Source: Propionicimonas sp020161015 (lineage in GTDB: Bacteria > Actinomycetota > Actinomycetes > Propionibacteriales > Propionibacteriaceae). From it: a stretch of 64,000 nucleotides of DNA. The notes under the pieces were generated by a model, which was not told the DNA's origin, made no database searches, and was given only the letters and a program-made list of their open reading frames with translations. Location: the NCBI RefSeq assembly GCF_964266745.1, contig NZ_CAXWGX010000012.1, positions 248,001-312,000 on the forward strand, given 5' to 3'. This document shows, piece after piece, positions 55,779-62,608 of this stretch; position 1 is the first letter of the stretch, and the number at the start of each line of letters is the position of its first letter. A program made the position numbers and the translations under genes.

Positions 55779-56900
55779 ATGCCTAGTGTGACCTTGACGC
55801 CGCGGGAGCGCGAGATCCTCGCCCTGCTCCGGGCACAGCCGTTGCTCGACGCGGCCGGGCTCGCCCGCAGCCTCGGCACCAGCAAGGGAGCCGTGGCGGT
55901 CGCCCTGTCCGCGCTGAGCCAGAAGGGCGAGATCGTCGGCCGCGGCTACATCCTGCGCGGTGAGCCCTGGGCGGTCGTCGTCGGCGGGGCCGCCTGGGAC
56001 ATCAAGGCCCGCAGCGTGGCGACCGTCCGGCTGCGTACCTCCAACCCCGCCGTGGTCGGACGCACGCCCGGCGGCGTCGGCCGCAACATCGCGGAGGGCG
56101 TGGCCCGCCTCGGCGGGCGCGTGCACCTCGTCGCGGCCGTCGGTGCCGACACCGCGGGACGGGACCTGCTCGCGATCACAGCGGAGGCGGGGGTCTACGT
56201 CGACCACGTCGTCACCAGCCCCCACCCCACGGGCAGCTACCTCGCCGCCCTGGACTCCGACGGCGAGCTGGTGGTCGGGCTGTCGGACTTCGCCGCCACC
56301 GACGCCATGGACGTGGCCGCGCTGAGCCGGTCCCAGGAGCTGATCGCCCACGCCGGTGTCGCCGTCCTGGACGGGAACGTGGGCGTGCCCGTGGCGGCCT
56401 GGGTGCTGGCGGTGGCCGGCGGGGGCGGCGTCCCCGTGGTGCTCGAACCGGTCAGCGTCGCCAAGGCGGCCCGGATCGCCCCGCTGCTGCGTCCGGACCT
56501 GCCGGTGTACGCGGTGACGCCGAACGTCGACGAACTGGCCGCCCTCGTCGGGCGCCCGGTGGACGACACCACCGCCGACATCGTCACCGCCGCCCGCGGC
56601 CTGCACGCGCGCGGGGTGGCCCACGTGTGGGTGAGCAGGGGCGCCGGGGGCAGCCTGCTGGTCAGCGCGGACGACGTGGTCGCACTGGACGCCGTCCCCG
56701 CAGAGGTCGCGGACGTCACGGGCGCGGGCGACGCCCTCACTGCCGGGTTCGTGCACGGGCTGCTGGCGGGGGAGAGCCCCGCGGAGGCTGCCCGGCAGGG
56801 ACACCTCGCCGCAGCCCTCACCGTGGCCAGCGGCCACACCGTCCGCCCCGACCTCGGGGTCGCGTTCGCCGCGGCCCTCGCCGACACCCGACAACCATGA
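55779..56900 (+). CDS. psuK: PfkB-family kinase with N-terminal winged helix, probable pseudouridine kinase
   Basis: Likely phosphorylates pseudouridine to pseudouridine 5'-phosphate. The 373-residue protein joins an HTH (about 6-55: LTPREREILALLRAQ, LARSLGTSKGAVAVALSAL) to a ribokinase-fold domain with signature 1 GGVGRNIAEGVARLG (near 105) and signature 2 DVTGAGDALTAGF (near 310, Asp as catalytic base). The HTH-kinase fusion resembles E. coli YeiC/PsuK relatives and suggests self-regulation. The specificity call rests on psuG being 11 bases downstream. Start ATG 55779 or GTG 55788. Two GCTAAGA repeats, 19 bases apart, precede it. Confidence 0.88.
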   Translation: MPSVTLTPREREILALLRAQPLLDAAGLARSLGTSKGAVAVALSALSQKGEIVGRGYILRGEPWAVVVGGAAWDIKARSVATVRLRTSNPAVVGRTPGGVGRNIAEGVARLGGRVHLVAAVGADTAGRDLLAITAEAGVYVDHVVTSPHPTGSYLAALDSDGELVVGLSDFAATDAMDVAALSRSQELIAHAGVAVLDGNVGVPVAAWVLAVAGGGGVPVVLEPVSVAKAARIAPLLRPDLPVYAVTPNVDELAALVGRPVDDTTADIVTAARGLHARGVAHVWVSRGAGGSLLVSADDVVALDAVPAEVADVTGAGDALTAGFVHGLLAGESPAEAARQGHLAAALTVASGHTVRPDLGVAFAAALADTRQP

Positions 56901-56911
56901 GGAGCCCGACC

Positions 56912-57829
56912 ATGACCGAACCGCATCCCCTGCTCGCCGTCGCCCCGGAGGTGCGGGACGCGCTGGCGTCCGGCCGTCCCGTGGTCGCACTGGAGTCGAC
57001 GATCATCAGCCACGGCATGCCGTACCCGAAGAACGTGCAGACCGCCCGCGAGGTCGAGCAGATCATCCGCGACGGTGGCGCCGTCCCGGCGACGATCGCG
57101 GTCCTGCACGGCGTCCCCCGGATCGGGCTGGACGACGACGAGCTCGACCTGCTCGGCTCCGACGAGCACGTGCGGAAGGTGAGCATCCGTGACCTGCCCG
57201 TGGTGATCGCGCGGGCCGAGCACGGCGCCACCACCGTCGCCTCGACGATGCGGCTGGCGGCGCTCGCCGGCATCCACGTGTTCGTGACCGGCGGCCTGGG
57301 CGGGGTGCACCGCGGGGCGGAGCACTCGATGGACGTGTCGGCCGACCTGACCGAGCTGAGCCTCACCGACGTCGCCGTGGTCAGCGCGGGGGTGAAGTCG
57401 CTGCTCGACATCGGGCGCACCCTGGAGGTGCTCGAGACGCTCGGCGTGCCCGTGGTCACGGTCGGCTCCGACGACTTCCCCTCGTTCTACTCCCGCTCCA
57501 GCGGCTTCCGCTCACCGCTGCGGCTGGACAGCGCGGAGGAGGTGGCGCGCGCGATGCGTGCGAAGTGGTCGCTCGGGCTCGCCGGCGGCATCGTCGTCGC
57601 CAACCCGATCCCGGTCGAGGACGAGATCCCCGAGGCGGAGATCGGGCGGCTGATCGAGCAGGCCGTCGCCGAGGCCGACCAGCGGGGGATCACCGGCGCG
57701 GCGATCACGCCGTTCCTGCTGGGACGCATCGTCGAGTTGTCCGGCGGGGAGTCGTTGCGGGCGAACATCGCCCTGGTCAAGCACAACGCCGCGCTGGGCG
57801 CAGCGATCGCCGTCGCCTACGCCCGGTAG
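56912..57829 (+). CDS. psuG: Pseudouridine-5'-phosphate glycosidase
   Basis: Cleaves the C-C bond of pseudouridine 5'-phosphate to uracil and ribose 5-phosphate. The 305-residue protein keeps the residues known from the E. coli enzyme: Glu28 (VALESTIISHG), Lys89 (HVRKVSIRDLP), Asp145 (DVSADLTEL) and the Schiff-base Lys162 (SAGVKSLLD). The conserved FVTGGLGGVHRGAEH segment and a C-terminal Asn are also present. GGAG lies seven bases before the ATG, 11 bases after psuK. It converges on the phosphoribulokinase gene with a nine-base gap. Confidence 0.95.
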   Translation: MTEPHPLLAVAPEVRDALASGRPVVALESTIISHGMPYPKNVQTAREVEQIIRDGGAVPATIAVLHGVPRIGLDDDELDLLGSDEHVRKVSIRDLPVVIARAEHGATTVASTMRLAALAGIHVFVTGGLGGVHRGAEHSMDVSADLTELSLTDVAVVSAGVKSLLDIGRTLEVLETLGVPVVTVGSDDFPSFYSRSSGFRSPLRLDSAEEVARAMRAKWSLGLAGGIVVANPIPVEDEIPEAEIGRLIEQAVAEADQRGITGAAITPFLLGRIVELSGGESLRANIALVKHNAALGAAIAVAYAR

Positions 57830-57838
57830 CTCCGGGGG

Positions 57839-58738
57839 TCAGCCGACGCCGCTGCCGACCACGGAGCGTTCCCTGCTCGCGGTGTCGTGGAGTCGCCAGA
57901 CCAGCGGCGTCAGGATGAGCTGCATCGCGAGCTCCATCTTGCCGCCGGGCACCACGATGCTGTTCGCCCGCGACATCAGCGAACCGTCGATCATCGACAG
58001 CAGGTAGGGGAAATCGATTCCGCGAGGATCGGCGAATCGAATGACCACCATGGATTCATCAGCCGTCGGAATCCAGCGCGCCGCGAAGGGATTCGAGGTG
58101 TCCACGATCGGGACCCGCTGGAAATTGATGTGGGTCTTCGTGAATTGGGGGCAGATGAAGTTCACGTAATCGGGCATCCGGCGAAGGATGGTGTCGGTCA
58201 CCGCCTCGGTGGAGTAGCCGCGCTTGGTGCGGTCGCGGTGCAGCTTCTGGATCCACTCCAGGTTGATCGTGGGCACCACGCCGATGAGCAGGTCGGCATG
58301 CCGGGCGACGTCCACCGTGTCGGTCTGGACGGCCCCGTGCAGCCCCTCGTAGTAGAGCAGGTCCGTGCCGGGGGCGAGCTCCTGCCAGGGTGTGAACGTG
58401 CCGGGTGGCTGCGAGAACAGCAGCGCCTCGCCCTCGTCGTGGACGTAGTTGCGGACGCTGCCGGTGCCGTTCTCGCCGTACTGGTGGAACAGGCCCTCGA
58501 GCTCCTCGAAGAGGTTCGCCTCCGGGCCGAAGTGGCTCATCGCCGCCCGTCCGGCGGCCTCGGCCTCCGCGTGCACGCGCTTCATCTCGGCGCGGTCGTA
58601 GCGGTGGAACGAGTCGCCGTGGACGATGGCTGCGGTGATGCCCTCCCGCTGGAAGATCTGCTGGAAGGTGTCGGTGACGGTGCTCGTGCCGGCTCCCGAG
58701 GAGCCGGTGATGGCGATCACCGGGTGCTTGCGCGACAT
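57839..58738 (-). CDS. prk: Phosphoribulokinase (class I, proteobacterial type)
   Basis: Phosphorylates ribulose 5-phosphate to ribulose 1,5-bisphosphate, the RuBisCO substrate. The 299-residue protein has the Walker A GSSGAGTSTV (12-21), HGDSFHRYDRAEMK, YYEGLHGAV (near 130) and NLEWIQKLHRDRTKRGYSTE. DTSNPFAARWIPTADES and FPYLLSMIDGS follow. The sequence closely follows the octameric class I enzyme of photosynthetic and chemoautotrophic proteobacteria rather than the plant/cyanobacterial class. ATG start with a perfect AGGAGG. The 3' third (58000-58190) is visibly AT-richer than the surroundings, consistent with transfer. Confidence 0.94.
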   Translation of the reverse strand: MSRKHPVIAITGSSGAGTSTVTDTFQQIFQREGITAAIVHGDSFHRYDRAEMKRVHAEAEAAGRAAMSHFGPEANLFEELEGLFHQYGENGTGSVRNYVHDEGEALLFSQPPGTFTPWQELAPGTDLLYYEGLHGAVQTDTVDVARHADLLIGVVPTINLEWIQKLHRDRTKRGYSTEAVTDTILRRMPDYVNFICPQFTKTHINFQRVPIVDTSNPFAARWIPTADESMVVIRFADPRGIDFPYLLSMIDGSLMSRANSIVVPGGKMELAMQLILTPLVWRLHDTASRERSVVGSGVG

Positions 58739-58757
58739 GCGTCCTCCTGGAATCCGG

Positions 58758-59798
58758 TCAGTCGGCGAACAGGGTGCGGTTGTGGAACAGCGGGTGTGAG
58801 AACTCCCGGTCGGTCCCGCTGGCGTGGTCGGCGACGTAGCGCTCCAGCCGCTCCACCTCCGCGGTACTGCCCAGGAACAGCGGGGTCCGGGTGCCGAGGT
58901 CGACGGGGACGACGTCCAGCACGCGGCCGGTGCCGGTGCTGGCGGCGCCCCCCGCCTGCTCGGCCAGCAGGGCCAGGGGTGCGGCGTTGTGCAGCAGGGG
59001 CGACAGCCACGCACCCGGGCGCTCCACACGAGGGGCCAGGAAGAGCCCGCCGCTCACCAGCACCCGGTAGGCCCCGACGAGCGCGGACGCGTTCCAGCGC
59101 ATGCTGAAGTCCTGCCCCCGCGGGCCGGTGGTGCCGCGCATGCACTCCTCGACGTACCGCTTCACCGGGGCCGGCCAGAACGGCGCCTCGGTGGCGTTGA
59201 TGGCGAACATGCGGGCGTCGGCGGGCACGCGCACCCGCGGGTGGGTGAGCACGAAGTTGCCCACATCGCGGTCGAGGGTGAAGCCGTCCACCCCGTCCCC
59301 GGTGGTCATGACGAGCACCGTGCGGGGGCCGTACAGGGCGATGCCCGCTGCGACCTGCCGGTGGCCGTGCTGGAGGAACTCCGCGGGCGTGCAGGGCCCG
59401 TCACCGGTGCGCTCGAGCAGCGAGAACGCCGAACCCACGGGCAGGTTGTCGGCGAGGTTGGACATGCCGTGCATGGCCTCGATCAGCAGCAGGTAGCGGC
59501 CCTCGGGCGAGACCTGGTGCAGCCGGGGCGTGCCCGCGATCGAGATGCCCGCCAGCTGGTGGATCCCCGCGGTCTGCGCGAGGAGGGCGCCCGTCGCCAG
59601 GCGTCGCAGGCGCAGCCGCACGTGGCGGTCCTCCCCGGCCGTCGCCGTGGCGCCCTCGAGCACGAGCGGACCCCGGCTGATGGTGGCGGCGGTCAGCTTG
59701 ACCGCGACCGAGACCGCGCTCAGGATGTGCGCGTAGCCGGCACCGCGGACGTCGCTGCCGACATCGAGCAGGTGCTGGGTGAGGGTCCGGGCCGCCAC
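58758..59798 (-). CDS. Class I fructose-1,6-bisphosphatase homologue with a dismantled active site
   Basis: A 346-residue protein clearly related to CbbF-type FBPases: TQHLLDVGSDVRG start, LVMTTGDGVDGFTLDRDVGNFVLTHP, ALLAEQAGGAASTGTGRVLDVVP and the C-terminal PLFHNRTLF. The usual metal motif DPLDGSSN is EAMHGMSN (107-114), the upstream Glu pair is replaced in AGISIAG (83-89), and the Glu of the LLYE motif is Asn271 (LLHN). Several phosphate-contacting residues (Tyr244, Tyr264, Lys274 of the human enzyme) are also changed. The frame is intact and the gene is 19 bases upstream of prk, so it seems maintained but probably not as a normal FBPase. GTG start after AAGGAG. Confidence 0.88.
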   Translation of the reverse strand: MAARTLTQHLLDVGSDVRGAGYAHILSAVSVAVKLTAATISRGPLVLEGATATAGEDRHVRLRLRRLATGALLAQTAGIHQLAGISIAGTPRLHQVSPEGRYLLLIEAMHGMSNLADNLPVGSAFSLLERTGDGPCTPAEFLQHGHRQVAAGIALYGPRTVLVMTTGDGVDGFTLDRDVGNFVLTHPRVRVPADARMFAINATEAPFWPAPVKRYVEECMRGTTGPRGQDFSMRWNASALVGAYRVLVSGGLFLAPRVERPGAWLSPLLHNAAPLALLAEQAGGAASTGTGRVLDVVPVDLGTRTPLFLGSTAEVERLERYVADHASGTDREFSHPLFHNRTLFAD

Positions 59799-59914
59799 GG
59801 GACGCTCCTTCGGGTTCGGTCGTGGGCAGGTGGCGAAAGGCTATTGACCCGGAGAGCGACAAGGGCGTCCGCGGACGCACATTGCGCAATGACGCCACCG
59901 GGCCGGGGATTCGG

Positions 59915-59928
59915 TGAACGATTGTGCA
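59915..59928 (+). promoter_or_regulatory. Operator-like site 1, TGAACGATTGTGCA
   Basis: Imperfect dyad (TGAAC/GTGCA) resembling sites bound by SorC-family regulators, placed 117 bases from the FBPase-like gene start. It matches site 2 at 12 of 14 positions. Confidence 0.55.
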
Positions 59929-60034
59929 AGCCGCCTCCGGTGCGTTCCGTGCGCCGCGTCGCAGACATTAGCATTGGCGCAGCGAGGACGGTCGCTCCGG
60001 TGTGTGGAATTCGTTCCCCGGGTGGCCGGTTCCG

Positions 60035-60048
60035 TGAACAATTGTGCG
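60035..60048 (+). promoter_or_regulatory. Operator-like site 2, TGAACAATTGTGCG
   Basis: Lies 49 bases before the rbcL GTG and exactly 120 bases from site 1, so both would face the same side of the helix or could be bridged by a tetramer. CAATTG is its centre. Confidence 0.55.
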
Positions 60049-60096
60049 CCGGCATTCCTTTTCCGTGCGCGCTTTTCGAGTGTGATGGGAGTCATT

Positions 60097-61482
60097 GTGG
60101 ACCAGTCCCGGAGGTACGCCGACCTGGGGATCAGCGAGGACGAGCTCATCGCCGGCGGCCGCCACGTGCTGTGCGCGTACTGGCTGAGGCCGAAGCCGGG
60201 GGTGGGCTTCGTGGAGGCGGCCGCGCACTTCGCCGCCGAGTCTTCCACGGGCACCAACGTGGAGGTGTCCACGACCGATGACTTCACCCGCGGGGTGGAC
60301 GCGATCGTCTACCGGGCCGACGAGGCGTCCGGCGAGGTACGGATCGCGTACCCGATCGAGCTGTTCGACCGGAACATCACCGACGGCCGGATGATGCTGG
60401 TGTCGTTCCTGACGCTGACCATCGGGAACAACCAGGGCATGGGCGACATCGAGTCGGCACGGATGTACGACTTCTGGGTGCCGCGCAGGGTGATCGAGCT
60501 CTTCGACGGCCCGGCCAGGGGCATCGCCGACCTGTGGCGGACCCTGGGACGCCCGGTCGTGGACGGGGGCTACATCGCCGGCACGATCATCAAGCCCAAG
60601 CTGGGGCTTCGTCCCGAGCCGTTCGCCAGGGCGGCCTACGAGTTCTGGCTGGGCGGGGACTTCATCAAGAACGACGAGCCGCAGGGCAACCAGGTGTTCG
60701 CGCCGATGAGGCAGACGATCCCGCTGGTCTACGACGCGATGAAGCGGGCGATGGACGCGACCGGTGAGGCGAAGCTGTTCAGTGCCAACATCACCGCAGA
60801 CGACCACGCCGAGATGGTCGCGCGCGGCGAGTTCATCCTGTCCGCGTTCGGTCCGGACGCGGACAAGGTCGCCTTCCTGGTCGACGGCTTCGTCGGCGGA
60901 CCCGGCATGGTCACCACCGCGCGGCGCTGGTTCCCCAACCAGTTCCTGCACTACCACCGGGCCGGCCACGGCATGATCACCTCCCCGTCGTCGCGGCGTG
61001 GCTACACCGCCTACGTGCTGGCCAAGATGGCCCGCCTCCAGGGCGCCTCGGGCATCCACGTCGGCACCATGGGCCACGGCAAGATGGAGGGCAGCGCCGA
61101 CGACCGGGCGATCGCCTACATCTGCGAGCGCGACTCCTACTCCGGCCCGGCGTTCCACCAGGAGTGGCACGGCATGCGGCCGACCGCGCCCATCGTCTCC
61201 GGCGGCATGAACGCCCTGCGGCTGCCCGGCTTCTTCGCCAACCTGGGCCACGCGAACGTCCTCAACACCGCCGGCGGTGGCGCCTACGGCCACCTGGACG
61301 GCCCGGCGGCCGGCGCGCGCTCGCTTCGCCAGGCCCATGACTGCTGGGCCGCCGGCGCGGATCCCGTCGAATGGGCCGCCACCCACCACGAGTTCGCCCG
61401 CGCCTTCGCGTCCTTCCCCGCCGATGCCGACCGGCTCTACCCCGGCTGGCGCGATCGGCTCCGCCCGGGCGAGCCGGGGTAG
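60097..61482 (+). CDS. cbbM: Form II ribulose-1,5-bisphosphate carboxylase/oxygenase large subunit
   Basis: Carboxylates ribulose 1,5-bisphosphate to two 3-phosphoglycerates. The 461-residue protein follows Rhodospirillum rubrum Form II almost without gaps; its numbering is identical at Lys166 (GTIIKPKLG), the carbamylated Lys191 with Asp193 and Glu194 (GGDFIKNDEPQGNQ) and loop-6 Lys329 (TMGHGKMEG). HYHRAGHG and SGGMNALRLPG are present, and no small subunit is expected or seen. The GTG at 60097 is chosen because GGGAG lies five bases upstream and it aligns with the family start (DQSRRYADL); an ATG at 60085 lacks a ribosome binding site. All catalytic residues are intact. Confidence 0.97.
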   Translation: MDQSRRYADLGISEDELIAGGRHVLCAYWLRPKPGVGFVEAAAHFAAESSTGTNVEVSTTDDFTRGVDAIVYRADEASGEVRIAYPIELFDRNITDGRMMLVSFLTLTIGNNQGMGDIESARMYDFWVPRRVIELFDGPARGIADLWRTLGRPVVDGGYIAGTIIKPKLGLRPEPFARAAYEFWLGGDFIKNDEPQGNQVFAPMRQTIPLVYDAMKRAMDATGEAKLFSANITADDHAEMVARGEFILSAFGPDADKVAFLVDGFVGGPGMVTTARRWFPNQFLHYHRAGHGMITSPSSRRGYTAYVLAKMARLQGASGIHVGTMGHGKMEGSADDRAIAYICERDSYSGPAFHQEWHGMRPTAPIVSGGMNALRLPGFFANLGHANVLNTAGGGAYGHLDGPAAGARSLRQAHDCWAAGADPVEWAATHHEFARAFASFPADADRLYPGWRDRLRPGEPG

Positions 61483-61486
61483 CGAC

Positions 61487-62506
61487 GTGGCCAGGGGTGG
61501 TCCGAACCGCCCGGCACCGCCGGCGGCGGCGCCCGCGTCCCCGGACGTCCGCTACGAGGACCGCTACCAGGCGGCGTCCCGGTACTACGTGCAGGGCGAG
61601 ACGATGGAGTCCATCGCGAAGCAGCTGATGCTCTCGCGCTCGACAGTCTCGCGGCTGCTCCGGGAGGCGCGTGACCAGGGCCTCGTGCGCATCACCCTGG
61701 CCGACCACGCCGGCTCGACCTCCTCGCCCGCGCTCGCGCTGGCCGACGCGTTCGGGGTGCGTGTGCACCTGGTGGCGGTGCGGGCCAGCGCCACCGAGAC
61801 CGCCCGCCTCGACCAGGTCGCGAAGATGGCCGGTGGCCTGCTGACCGAGGCGGTCGGCGACCACGACGTCATCGGGGTGGCCTGGGGCGCGACGGTGTCC
61901 CGGGTGGTGCAGCACGTCTCGCGGCGTCCGCTCACCGGGGCGACGGCCGTCCAGCTCAACGGCGGGGCGAACCCTCGGGGCTTCGGGCTGTCGTACACGG
62001 GCGAGATCCTGCGCGCGCTCGCGGACGCCTTCGACGCCGACTTGGCGCTGTTCCCCCTTCCCGCCTTCTTCGACCAGCCCGCGGCCAGGGACGTGATGTG
62101 GCAGGAGCGCTCGGTGCAGCAGGTGCTCGACCTCAGGGCGCGGGCTGACATCGCCGTCTTCGGCGTGGGCAGCCTCCAGGCGCGGACCCGCTGCGAGGTG
62201 TACTCGGCGGGTTACCTCGACGACGCGGACGTCGCACGGCTGGCCCTGGACGGCGTGGTGGGCGACGTCTGCACGGTCCTGCTGCGCGAGAACGGGACGT
62301 GGGCCGACATCCCGTTCAACCGGCGGGCGACCGGCCCCACCCCTGCGGAGCTGCGTCGCATCCCGCGGCGGATCTGCGTGGCCGCGGACGCCGCCCGCGT
62401 GGCCGCGGTCGTCGGCGCCCTGCGCGCGGGTGTCGCCACCGACCTGGTGATCGACTCCGAGACCGCGCGCGCCGTCCTCGACCGGATCGGCACCCCCACG
62501 CGCTGA
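61487..62506 (+). CDS. SorC-family transcriptional regulator
   Basis: A 339-residue repressor or activator. The N-terminal HTH is ESIAKQLMLSRSTVSRLLREA (about 41-61), preceded by RYYVQGE, both typical of the SorC/DeoR group. The C-terminal sugar-binding domain has GVAWGATVSRVVQHV (near 125) and VQLNGGANPRG. Family members sense phosphorylated sugars. The GTG lies four bases after the RuBisCO stop, so it is cotranscribed and probably controls this locus. Form II operons are usually run by LysR-type CbbR, so this pairing is unusual. Confidence 0.9.
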   Translation: MARGGPNRPAPPAAAPASPDVRYEDRYQAASRYYVQGETMESIAKQLMLSRSTVSRLLREARDQGLVRITLADHAGSTSSPALALADAFGVRVHLVAVRASATETARLDQVAKMAGGLLTEAVGDHDVIGVAWGATVSRVVQHVSRRPLTGATAVQLNGGANPRGFGLSYTGEILRALADAFDADLALFPLPAFFDQPAARDVMWQERSVQQVLDLRARADIAVFGVGSLQARTRCEVYSAGYLDDADVARLALDGVVGDVCTVLLRENGTWADIPFNRRATGPTPAELRRIPRRICVAADAARVAAVVGALRAGVATDLVIDSETARAVLDRIGTPTR

Positions 62507-62519
62507 GCTCGCGCGGGCG

Positions 62520-62557
62520 TGCACCGTTGTGATCCGTAGTCGGTCAACAACGGTGCG
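62520..62557. promoter_or_regulatory. Inverted repeat resembling paired operator sites, upstream of the hydrolase
   Basis: GCACCGTTGT (62521-62530) and ACAACGGTGC (62547-62556) form a perfect 10-bp inverted repeat with a 16-base gap. The right arm TCAACAACGGTGCG matches operator site 2 at 11 of 14 positions, and the left arm read on the other strand matches at 9. It could be a SorC operator, a terminator after the regulator, or both; there is no T-run. Confidence 0.5.
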
Positions 62558-62608
62558 CTCCGAGGCGTAGCGCCTTGTCAGGAGGGGCGGCCGGGCCGAG
62601 GATGAACC

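Larger units (their letters stand above)
59799..60096. promoter_or_regulatory. Divergent control region between the FBPase-like/prk operon and rbcL
   Basis: 298 bases without a gene. It holds two operator-like 14-mers 120 bases apart (listed separately), the perfect palindrome ATTGCGCAAT at 59881-59890, and AT-richer stretches (GCAGACATTAGCATTGG, CATTCCTTTTCC) likely to contain the promoters. The open frame upstream of rbcL here is not considered coding. Confidence 0.65.

Noticed and set aside
56912..57829. Loss of a catalytic lysine in PsuG
   Set aside because: A first alignment seemed to replace Lys93 by Glu, but counting from the conserved Glu places Lys93 in the KVS motif, which is conserved; the Schiff-base Lys is also present.
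59914..60096. Possible 60-residue N-terminal extension of RuBisCO
   Set aside because: The extension has no family similarity, overlaps the operator-like sites, and the GTG at 60097 has a good ribosome binding site and aligns with Form II starts.
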